A stretch of 64,000 nucleotides of DNA from assembly GCA_963855995.1 (NCBI GenBank), contig OY979717.1:19133906-19197905 (forward strand), given 5' to 3'. The stretch is from Muricea muricata (Eukaryota; Cnidaria; Anthozoa; Malacalcyonacea; Plexauridae). Below, piece by piece: positions 23,601 to 34,300 of this stretch. Made by a program: the position numbers and the translations under genes. Within the stretch, counting starts at the first letter, position 1. Every line of letters begins with the position of its first letter. The notes below the pieces were generated by a model that was given only the letters and a program-made list of their open reading frames with translations, was not told the origin of the DNA and ran no database searches.

Positions 23601-25863
23601 TCAACAGAAGCTTTTTCGGCGGTATATCTGACAGCAACGTTATAAACCCGCCAAACCTAATCCCCCCCCTCCATCCCCTTCAAATTTAACCTATTTTTAC
23701 ATATCTTATATGCTTCGCTTATACTGTAATTGTGGAACAATAAGACCAACAAAAAATCAGGAAAATGGCCGCCAAAGCGGTGGTAATGAACAGAATTGAG
23801 CGCGTCTCGTACGTGGGAAAAATTATAGTAAACACTCACAAATTTTCTTAAATATTGCCGTGGTTATTACTGACAAGAATTTGGATTTGCAATTGCATGC
23901 ACAGTTTATATCATCACTTTAAGTAAATAAAATATTTCTGCAATTATTAATTCTTTCTTATTTTCTTAGTATATGATACGAGTAACCGAGAATCATTTAA
24001 CAAGTTAGAAGAATGGTTGAATGAAGTTGAAGTATACTCAACAAAGCGAGATATTATTAAAATGTTAGTAGGAAATAAAATAGATAAGGTGAGTAAACAT
24101 GTGTCACTTGTAGTCCCCTGAGAACCCTCGTTCCCCCACGCACACTTTCGCCAATCCCGTCGGTAAGAACCCAGCTCGTGCAGTTTAGATGCGTCTAATG
24201 TAGCTAATATATCAGTTACTAGAGCAAAAACTACTACATTGCTTGACAAAAAACTGAATAACACTAAAACCTAAACATTAGGCGAAACTATAAGCTAAAT
24301 TCAACGTTGCAGAACTATCAAATTTCACTACATGCATGACGGTATTCATTTACAAAGGAACTACATTGCAAAATATGTCAGAATAACATAGCTACTAGGT
24401 GCAACTTTAATGATAACAGGCTAAGACAATATTTTGGTGTTCAGCAGTTTTTTGAACAATTTTGACAGAAAAACAATTGTCCAGTTTGTTATCATTAACG
24501 CTACAATAGCAACGCTGCTCATTTTTTTTTCTGTGTATATTTAAATAGTCGCTTCGTTCAATTACTGCAGGATAACCGTGAAGTAGATCGACAAGAAGGG
24601 ATGACATTTGCAAGAAGAAACAAAATGTTATTCATAGAATGCAGCGCTAAAACGAAAGATGGCGTACAGTATGCATTCGAAGAACTTGTTGAAAAGGTCA
24701 GTATGTTTCAAAGTTACGTATTTTAAAATTAAGTTTAACTAGGAAGAGTTAGACTTCTGCAATTCGTATAAAAAGCTACTGATTGAAAATGACTGACAAT
24801 GTATTTTGACTACAACGATTTAAAATGCTGGAGACATTCATTGTTTACGTAACATTAAAATCTCAAATCATAGCCGTAGAGGAGTCTTTATATAATTTAT
24901 GTGATAAAAAAACATGAAACTTTTGGATCGATTTTCTCGACCTACACAACATGTATATTGAGAATTCTTTCGAAACAAACGGACAAGATGGGTATAAAAT
25001 TTATCGTTTTTCAAGCCATTTAAAATACCCACAATTCCTGCTTTATCAGATGCAGAACGCTCGACTGCGCCTCGCGTTTTATAATCTGGTAAAGCACTCC
25101 TGGTGCCGGTTGTATAAAAAAGTGATTAAAGTTAACTATGTTCAGTGGAAACGTCAACCAATCAGAACCACGTATTTTGTATTTAATCACTATTTAGCTA
25201 CAGAACAATGATTAAAAAAGTGGTTAAGAGTTATATACAACTGGCCTCTGGTCGTGTTTCAAATATTGCGTAAAAAATAAATTTACAAGATGATGGAGAC
25301 AGTCGCTTCAGGCCGCAAGACAATAAAAAATTGTCACCGTAGTTCAGCTGGTTGAAACAGAGGTAGCTTGTGCATTCTTTGTAATTCTTTGGGGTTTGGG
25401 TTTCACGACTTAGCTTTGATCTGATTGCGAGTTTGAGACTGGGATCAAAGGACGGTACATTTGTGTGCGCCCTGATTGTACAATGGACGCTTCGTAGTAA
25501 ATTACTTTATAGGCCTGAAACACTTTTTTGTAACTAGCAGACTTAATGTCGGAAATTTGCCGTTTTTGCGCCAGACTCGTCTTCAATCGTTATTTGGAAG
25601 ATATATATTTTACATTAAAATGAAATCGACTGGGGACGAGTTTTTTGCGCAGACGAGCACACTGTTTTGATGAAAATATAATTAGATTTCGTTGTGATGT
25701 TATGTAAATATTCTAAGCTTTTGTAAAATCTGTTCTTATGTTTTAGATAATCCAGACCCCAGGCTTGTGGGAAAAAGACAGTCAAACATCAGGAAGCGTT
25801 AATCTTTCTGACACTGGCAATTCACTCGTCCAAGGATGCAGTGGATATTGTTCACTGACGTAG
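17682..25863 (+). CDS. RAB18: Ras-related GTPase Rab18
   Basis: Seven exons: 17682-17749, 18494-18549, 20356-20417, 21938-22010, 23970-24088, 24571-24696, 25747-25863. Phases agree and the sum is 621 nt, giving 206 residues, the length of vertebrate Rab18. Motifs in order: GESGVGKS (P-loop, split by intron 1), DLGATIGVDF (switch I, with the effector Thr), DTAGQERF (switch II), GNKID (guanine specificity) and ECSAK. The start [18 protein letters not shown] and the EIVGNK-type order are Rab18-specific rather than generic Rab. The C-terminus is CSGYCSLT; the last four residues form a CAAX-like prenylation box, as in Rab18. Rab18 acts on ER and lipid-droplet membranes in lipid traffic. Intron 1 has a weak GTTTAT donor, but the frame requires it. 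Introns host several MITEs. Confidence 0.96.
18904..19053. mobile_element. 150-bp hairpin element in Rab18 intron 2
   Basis: Near-perfect palindrome: ACAATTATTGAAT...GGATATGAGGAATTATT against AATAATTCCTCATATCC...ATTCAATAATTATTG, with an inner TTTGTGTTATCTGC stem. Stem about 65 bases. Non-coding MITE. Confidence 0.8.
21187..21672. mobile_element. MITE with TACCTTA...GTACTTAATTT ends
   Basis: TACCTTATTCGTACTTAATT at the left pairs with AATTAAGTACAAGTAAGGTA at the right. The interior is rich in TTTCGCG motifs. About 486 bp, no transposase. It lies in Rab18 intron 3, 265 bases before exon 4. The open frame at 21199-21546 inside it is not a gene. Confidence 0.75.
22291..22858. mobile_element. Inverted-repeat element, about 570 bp, in Rab18 intron 4
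   Basis: Left arm: TTAATATTTTATACAACC, then CATTCTCAGAAGTTTGAC and GACTGGATCACATGGAATAT. Right arm: ATATTCCATGTGATCCAGTC, then AACTTCTAAGAATGATTGTT and AAAATATTAA. Arms about 100 bases. No coding capacity. Confidence 0.75.
25338..25445 (+). mobile_element. Possible tRNA-derived SINE fragment
   Basis: TAGTTCAGCTGG resembles a pol III A box and GAGTTTGAGACTGG a diverged B box, but their spacing (about 85 bases) is long for a tRNA and no cloverleaf folds. Could be chance. Intron 6 of Rab18. Confidence 0.25.
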
Positions 25864-28400
25864 TTGTTAAATTGATTATTATTATGTATAAATGATCACA
25901 AATACCTCAATAGGTTACCATTACAGCCTATTTCATTCAGGTGGTCTGCTAACTAAAGATTTACCTAGGATGAATCAACCTGTATTGGTGTGAATTTTTT
26001 GAGATGGTACGTTTCGCTCTGTCAATATGTCATTGAGCACCTTTTTCCCCTTTATTTTATTTCGCAACCAAAACTATCCCGTACGTATTAATTGATACGT
26101 AAGTAGACAGAACTTCAATAACTTGAAATCGGAACTACAAAAGTTAGGGAACGTGTGAAACGGATACGCCTCAAACAGTTGATTATTCGTCCACAGGGTA
26201 TAATATAAAATGTTGCCGTAGATTTCCACGACATGTGATCACATCAATTTCACACGTGATCACATAAATACCACATGTGACCTCGGAACATGGTATGTGG
26301 AATTTTTGTATGGGAATTGATACAGGGTTACTAATGTAACCCAATAAAAGTAGAACAGTAACTATTAACTGCCTGTAACGTGATGAAGATCTTGGGACCT
26401 CTTCAACCTCTCTATTCCTTAGTCAGTTAGGTCATGGTCAAAGCAAGTAGTGTTAAATCCCCGCATACGCCCGGGGGCGGGGATGAGAGGAGGGAGAGGG
26501 ATTCGACTGACTAGTACATAGTAGCACTGTAGGGATCATGAAAGGTGAAAATTTCTGAATTTATATTATTAGGTAACATATATAGAATATTATTTAATAC
26601 TTAAACATTATATACAATTTCGTGTTTATCTGCAACAAAATATACAGCTTGAGCAGATTTGACAATCGTCAAAAGTGCGCGGCGTTCCAAGCACTTTTAA
26701 TTAATAACAGCAGCAGTCATAATGCTGTCGCGCACTATGCTGGTCGCAATTGAGAAAAGCAACAAAATAAACAAAAACATTGTAAAGAATTATAGATCCA
26801 ATATAAATTTGGAAACAAAATAAAGTATATTTGATCGAATAGATTTCTTTTGACAAATAGTCTCAGTCCTCTTCCGTTTTATTGATTACCTTCAAACTCG
26901 ACCATTCACTGCTCGGTACAAATGAAACCGAATGCAGATTTGAGAGAGGTTGTGCCATACTGTAAATGAAGATATTTGGCATTTTGCTTTGTCTTTTCTT
27001 TGTCCTAATCCTAGCCAGAAGAAACTGCGAGCTACAAAAAAGTTCCCTTTAAAAATCCTGCCGGAAAATGTATGTCAGTGTAGCCGATTCAAAAACCTTA
27101 AAACTTGGTTAGCGTACGAATAAAGAGCAATAAGAAAACTATTAAATCTGGGAATTATGGGACTGATCAAATAGAATTGATAGGGATTTACTTCAATAAT
27201 TATTGAAGGTCGTTTAATGTTTTCTTTATTTTTTAAGCCTCCCTATTCCATCTCACTTAAATTTACAGTTGCGGTAGGTTCTGATGTGTGTATTTTGAGC
27301 TAGTATATGGGTAGGCACGGATAAAACGCGGAAGCGGACTGTAGAACCGGAAATGCGGATAAAACGCGATATTGGGAAACGAATTGAAGGAAGTTGCTTC
27401 AAAGTAGGCTAAAGTAATCAAAATGTGACAGTATTATAGCGTTATAGACTTTTATTAATGTGCTTCTTTGAACACAGTAGTTTCTGCGTGAATGTTTCGT
27501 CCATGTACGGGAATTGATCACTGATCAATAAAAATGCCTGAAGTTTGCGAATATTTAACCCGTTTGATTTTGCTTTTTTCTGATTCAATTGTAAGGTCAT
27601 ATGTTCCATTTTGTCTTTTTTTTAAAGTAAGTTTCTTGTCTAATAACTATTAGTCGGTGTTCTAAATCACAGTTTAAACGCGTTTGAATATTTAAACTGT
27701 GGTTGTTCTCATTAATATTTAAACCATGTCATGTTCGAGGTGATGTTGCGTATCATCCGCAAAGTCGCAAACATATTCGCAGACGTATGTGATATACAGT
27801 GTGGTAGATCGTTTGGAATTATATAAAACTATTCGAAATAGTAATAGTCCTAAATTAGATGCTCGAGCTTTTACGGACTACACAATGAATCATATGCTGC
27901 GATATGTTTTGCCAATTGTCCGTGACTCCGTTTTATGTCATTTATGAGGCGCCGATTGTTGCATAATTCATACTTTTACTTACAACACATACTAAAAGAA
28001 AATATGCCATGTGAAATGAATAAAGTGTATGCTGAATTGTAAAAAAGTGGACTGAAATGTACATACTGAGCATTGAAAATTATAAACTAAGCATTGAGAA
28101 TTCTCAGTATGCTTTACGTGCAAAATCTCAATACTATGTAAAATATTCTCAGTATACTTTATGTACAATTTTCAACATACGATATGAGCAAATTCTCAGT
28201 ATGCTTTATGTGCAAAATCTCAATGGTGTATAAAAAATTTCACCATACTTTATGTAAAATTTTCAACATACGATATGCGCAAATTCTCAGTATGCTTTGT
28301 GTGCAAAAATCTCAGCATGATAAATTTACGCTTTCTAATGCCGCTACTTCATGTTATGTCTAGCATAACAGATTAGCAATTACAATATGGCGGCTGTAAT

Positions 28401-29645
28401 CAATCTCGTACCAGTGAACTCTAATACAACTGGAACGATAACTCCTATGTTTTCGTCCTATGATTGGATGAAGCCAAATTTGAAGCAAAAGGCGGGAACC
28501 GCGCGGGAAAAATGGCTTGTTCGAAAGGACTGGGGAAAGTTACGAGGAGTGAAAAGTTTGTTTTTGTGCGAAAATATGCTTGAAAAATGAGAATTTTTAT
28601 CGCAAGACTTCAATTTTAAAGATTCGATCCTGGTTTTCTGGATAGTCCTGACTGTTCTACACTTGGTTACGGAAAAAATTGAGGGCTATCAGTTTTTTAC
28701 TCTGGAAAATGACGAAAGTTTCAACGTGCCGAAGCAAACTACGAAGCAAACTACGCTCTTCAACTCAAGAATATATTGCTTTAAAACATGTCAACTCTTC
28801 CAAAACTTATCTTGTGCTAAAGTCCAGGTATCGTTGTTTATTTTGAGCTTTTGTTCTTTGCTGTAGCCCTTCTAAAACGTGAGTAAATCGAGGTTTTCAA
28901 AGTGGTGTATTTGTATGGTTTATTTAAAAATACGTACAAAACTAACATTTTTCGTCAGATAGCATTAGTTTTAAAGCTTTAAACTTCGGTTACGGATAGT
29001 TCTTGGCAGCCTCTTCCATCTAACTGTTAAAACTCGAGAGGTAACAGTTGTTTAAAAAAGATATTTCGTGACAAAGTTTTCGCCGAAACTGTTTTTCATT
29101 TTTAGCAGCCAAAAAATATTTTAAAACCTTACTGGACGTCCTAGAAAGTTGAAGTACATGAAATTTCAATCTATCTAGAAAATATTTAGCACCTAACTGG
29201 CTCTAAAACACGAAGTTAAAGGCTCGAAAAGAGCTTTTGAAAATAGGTCATATTTTCGCGGCGTGACGTACATGGCGGCCTTCAATTTGGCTTCAAAGAT
29301 GGCGGCCAAGTTATCGTTCCAGTTGTATTAGAGTTCACTGTCTCGTACCCAGAGCAATGCCTGTTCGCGGGTTAGGCTGGCATTGGCTCCGGGAAACGGA
29401 ATGAACTGCGTATGATTTCATACGCGCTCACTTAATGCGCATGCTCTCCACTAATAGGCTGTGCTTTATTTCAAGCAAAATAATCATAAATACAAAAGTT
29501 GAGCCCGAATCAATAAAGCATAGCCTATTAGTGGAGAGCATGCGCATTAAGTGAGCGCGTATGAAATCATACGCAGTTCATTCCGTTTCCCCAGAGCCAA
29601 TGCCAGCCTAACCCGCGAACAGGCATTGCTCTGGGTACGAGATTG
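28401..29645. mobile_element. Palindromic element nested in element A (element B)
   Basis: The ends are CAATCTCGTACC and GGTACGAGATTG, with direct GGCTGTAAT copies at 28392-28400 and 29646-29654, a 9-bp target duplication of the size made by Mutator-like transposases. Apart from the insertion of element C near its left end, it is an almost perfect hairpin (29341-29645), for example GCATGCGCATTAAGTGAGCG against CGCTCACTTAATGCGCATGC. A short fragment of the same terminus is at 41886-41905. Confidence 0.85.
28412..29340. mobile_element. hAT-like non-autonomous element nested in element B (element C)
   Basis: The ends are CAGTGAACTCTAATACAACT and AGTTGTATTAGAGTTCACTG, and TCTCGTAC is repeated directly at 28404-28411 and 29341-29348. 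An 8-bp duplication and CAGTG termini are typical of the hAT superfamily. The interior of about 900 bp has no intact transposase. A truncated relative ends at 17537. Confidence 0.85.
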
Positions 29646-31336
29646 GGCTGTAATCGGCTTTCGTGGCGATGGTCTCTCATCCAATGACGAAGAATTTAGA
29701 ATAACTGATATCTGAACAATACTGTTCACAGCATATTAAACAATGCTAACAGGTAATTGTGTATTTTCACTCGAACTGATCCGCACTTGTAACCCAGTAA
29801 GGTTATTGTATCCAATAAACTATTGGAATTGTTGCAGTTAGGCCTATTATTGGGCCTATTAAAGGGCAAGGGTTAGGATCATTTTGTATCCATGAAAATA
29901 CAATCCCAGTACACCCATTTGCACCTGTTGCTGCAAATATTTTTCGGATTTGAAATATTGGCCAGTTTTGATTTCCATCTCAACTTGTTGCCATTAAGCT
30001 CCAAAACTCCTTACTTGACAAAATCGCTTCAACAACACCACCAGGATCTATACCCGTGTGTTATTAAATTGTACATAACAGTCATAACAATCAAAGAATT
30101 AAAAATCCTAAAATCTTTAGATCGTTCTCTAAAATGAAATTTCTAAGAGAAATCCTTATAAATTTTACTAGGCTTAACATGAAGTAGCGACATCAATTGC
30201 ACAAAAACAATTTGCATGTTGTAATGCAGTAAGATTATTGGTAGGTAGCATCGTTTAACAATTCCAATAACTCACTGGGATTGTATTTCATGCATACAAA
30301 ATGCCCTAACCCTTGCCCTTTAATAGGCCTAACTGCAACAATCCCAATAATTTATTGGATACAATAACCTTACTGGGTTACAAGTGCGGATCAGTTCGAG
30401 TGAAAATACACAATTACCTGTTAGCATTGTTTAATATGTTGTGAACAGTAGTGTTCAGATATCAGTTATTCTAGATTCTTCGTCATTGGATAAGTGGCCA
30501 TCGTCACGAAAGCCGATTACAACCGCCATATTGTAATTGTTAATCTGTTATGCTAGACATAACATGAAGTAGCGGAATTAGAAAGCGTAAATTTATCATG
30601 CTGAGATTTTTGCACACAAAGCATACTGAGAATTTGCGCATATCGTATGTTGAAAATTTTACATCAAGTATGGCGAAATTTTTATATACCATTTAGATTT
30701 TGCACATAAATCATACTGAGAATTTGCTCATATCGTATGTTGAAAATTGTACATAAAGTATACTGAGAATATTTTACATAGTGTTGAGATTTTGCACGTA
30801 AAGCAGACTGAGAATTCTCAGTGCTTAGCTTATAATTTTCAATGCTCAGTATGTACATTTCAGTCCACTTTTTTACGATTCAGCATACACTTTATTCATT
30901 TCACATGGCATAATTTCTTTTAGTATGTGTTGTAAGTAAAAGTATGAATTATGCAACAATCGGCGCCTCATAGTCATTCCGCGTTTTAATCACGAATCCC
31001 AATTCCGGTTCCGCGTTTCCGTACATCCCTAATGCGTTATTTGACATCAAACGAATTACGAAATACCTTGCTACAGTTGCTAGCCATAAAATTCAAAGGA
31101 ATAGATACTCCGAAAATTAACATATGTTATCGACATTCGGAGTATCTATTGTTTTGTATTTTATCAAAATAATCAGTGATTCCGTCCGCAGTCACAGAAT
31201 AAACTAACCATGGACATGCCGTAGCTGCCATAGTGATACCTAATACCCTGAGCGTTTCTGTTGCGCAATCATTCCTCAGATGGTTGATTTTAATAAAGCT
31301 TAATTCCTTGAGATTGGTGACAATTAATTCGCCAGT

Positions 31337-34300
31337 ATGCTACAAAATTTGGTGTTCCTTGCTTTGCTATCTCTTTTAAACCACCGCGTGGTGTCGGCAG
31401 ATGTTAAACCGACCACAGAAAGACCGAATTTTGTCGTATTTTTGGTCGACGACTTGGGCATAGGTGACATTGGATGTTTCGGTAATGATACGATTAAAAC
31501 ACCCAATATTGACAACCTGGCATCGCACGGAGCTAAGTTGAATCACAATTTAGCACCGGAGTCAGTGTGCACACCAAGTCGTGCTGCTACACTTACGGGT
31601 CGATATGCTATTCGCTCTGGGTTGGCATCAGGTCCAGGAGAGCATAGGATGTATATACATACAGCGACATCAGGTGGACTACCAAACAACGAGACTACAA
31701 TTGCAGAGATATTGCAAGAATCTGGCTATAAAACAGGTGCGATACTCTCAGTAATTCACTATGGTGCATGAGTATTGAGTGCATTAACAATCAATGCTGT
31801 GTATTACCATATTTGAAAGCCTATTTACACATGACTGAATGAGATCATGATCTTATTAGTCAAAATGCTCATTATTATGTCAAAGGCTCAATGAATACCT
31901 ATAATATCCTAAGGATATATAGGAGATGTGCAACCATCTTGAGAGATTTAAAAAACAGAGAATTTCACCATATTATAATGGATGACATTTGATTTGCAGA
32001 TAATCAAAATCACTTGTCAAAATCATCCAAAGTGGCATCCCAGACATAGCATGCAGCCATGCACATCAGCTATACATAGCCTAACAGGTGATCTAATTGC
32101 CCCTGACATTGGCCTTTTGCCCACACGTCTATTAGGGTAAAGCATTGCAAACATGCGCAGAGCTTCGTAAAGAATGCGTTTCTACCATGAAGAAGGAGCC
32201 TAGTACAAGGTTGATACAATAATGATAATTATTATAATTATAGTTCTTTGCAGACAATTGCCATTTCCCAATTGGGACCGCAAAGCATGCATGGATTTTG
32301 GACAGACGACAATGTCACTTTGCTGTATGTGGCTACTGTATAAAAATCATGCCAATGTTTATTTGCCATATACCTTGGTAACTCTGATTATTGCATAAAA
32401 AACTGTATGGTTTGAACCTGAGACTCTTTTGAATTTATATGTATGATAACCTGTGTGTCAGATAATAACATATTAGATGTTCAGATATTCACAACAAAGT
32501 AGTTACATGTGAAGTGTTAGATTGCATATAAAAAAATACTACTGTACACTTTTGTTTTTTACTCTTTGTGACACATATTTGTAACATTTCCTGTTTGTTC
32601 CATGAGAAAATCACTCCACAGGTTGTTGATGGTCAGCATGCTTAAATTAAGTGATAAATATATTTGTGAGTAGGAGAGAGTAGGAGTAAATTTCATGTTT
32701 AACTATTTAGTTCAAAGTCTGCTTTGTTTTTTTAATAACACTTTTAGACCACAGTCAAGATTATAGTACAAAGTCGGTTGCTGTAGCCAATCAAATTGCA
32801 GGAAATCGAAAAGTATTACTAGGCGAGGTCGCGAATCTTCAAGTTAAGCCCTGACCGCGCCCTTTTCCAAAAAGGGCTTAAAGCCTGGTTTCCACTTGGC
32901 GAATTTGTTCGTGCAAACAGAAAAAAGTAGGAACGGTTCCTACTTGTTCCCGACGAATTTTTCGCCAACTAAAGTTAACCAATCACGTTAATACCGAATT
33001 CTTATTTTCGCCTCGCGTCGGAAAATAGGCTTGACTTGAAGAACGAAACACGATTTTGGTGATTCGAAGGTTGACAAAATTGTTGCTCGAGTTAAGCCCT
33101 GACTTCTGAAGTATGTCAACGAGTGCAACATTAAATTGTCGAATTTGTAATGCAAATGAGCCATACAAAAACAGAAAAGAACTAATATATCCCTAATGAA
33201 CATGACTATTAACAATTATATCGTTAACATTTTAGGTTTTTCATACTTTTGGTAGTTCGTGTATCCACAACAAAACAGCAAAGTAATTATTTTACGTTCA
33301 TGTAACATTCATGTTTGCTGTAGTATCAGTCATCCTATCGAGAAGTTACTGTGACAGAAATGGAGGAACCCTTTCCCGTCACCTTGAACAAAACTAATCT
33401 ATTCATGCTCGTAATAACTAAAGGGAAAGAGAAGAATATTTGTATAGAATAATCTGTGTATGAAGCAATAGATATAGAATGCGTACTCGGTCACGAATCA
33501 TGTCTCCACTTTTTTTCGCAAGTGCCCTTTTAAATCCGCCATATTGAATTTGACCAGGAATTGAACTGCACAGTGTACATACAAAGTTCATCGTAACTAA
33601 TAAATCACTTAAATAGTATCACATTTACAGTTTAGAATGTAATGCTCTTGAAGAAACAAAATGAAATAAAGATGGTTCTTCAACAAGTATAGTATAATAG
33701 TTTTGCGTAAACATGATTTAATGTTGAAGCATTTTGCATTCCCGAAGCATGACTGAAAATTTCGCTATTTAAACAAAGCCAAAGTGACCAAATAATCATT
33801 TTTTCATTAACTTTTGAAGCTTAATAATATATCTTTAAGTTACCGTTTCAAAAACCAGCAGCTATGTAAACTATAGTAAACTATTATGTTGAGTGTAAAA
33901 TGTAATTGTATGAGCAAATATCGATTACTTGAAATTGTCATTGGCAAATTGCATGCCTTTTAAATATATTTTCTTAAGAAACACAGACAATTGAGTCCAA
34001 AACCAACAAAGGTAACCATTTCGTTCTTTGTAACTATCAAGTATTGTAACTGTTTTCATATATATGTATTTTAAAACGGTAAAACACACCTGTTGAGATT
34101 GTTTTTCATCGTCTGACTCTGTTTTTGAGTTTTATCTTGTTTTATCTTTTTGGCTTTTGCAGCAATCTTGAAAACTTGTATTTTGTAACTCTAATTTCTT
34201 TGCATTGTCTCCTCAGGACTAATCCTTTCTCGTAAGCTAAATGGTCGCGTTGGCTAATTTCTTTAAAGAACACACTCAGCTGCGTAGCCACCAAATATTT

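Larger units (their letters stand above)
27943..30972. mobile_element. 3-kb foldback transposon with about 700-bp inverted arms (element A)
   Basis: The ends are TATGAGGCGCCGATTGTTGC and its complement, flanked by GTCATT at 27937-27942 and 30973-30978. The left arm runs from 27943 to about 29910, interrupted by element B; the right arm is about 30280-30972. Both carry repeated ATACTGAGAATT/AATTCTCAGTAT motifs, CGCTACTTCATGTTATG and ACAAGTGCGGATCAGTTCG. The loop (about 29911-30279) has no transposase. Such foldbacks are moved by an enzyme supplied elsewhere. Confidence 0.85.
25864..31336. other. Intergenic region between Rab18 and the sulfatase
   Basis: No host exon is seen. Plus-strand AATAAA at 26343-26348 is a possible Rab18 poly(A) signal, 480 bases past the stop. 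A fragment of the 3958-4646 family is at about 26465-26518. GGATAAAACGCGGAAGCGG near 27319 and a similar CCGCGTTT-rich patch at 30979-31030 may be remains of an element into which the 3-kb foldback inserted. The foldback occupies 27943-30972. Confidence 0.55.

Noticed and set aside
25338..25445. tRNA gene
   Set aside because: A- and B-box-like words are too far apart and no acceptor stem or anticodon arm can be drawn; listed only as a possible SINE fragment.
28387..28866. Plus-strand frames at 28387-28590 and 28663-28866
   Set aside because: Inside element C and its terminal repeats; not transposase-like and not conserved with the partial copy near 17.5 kb.
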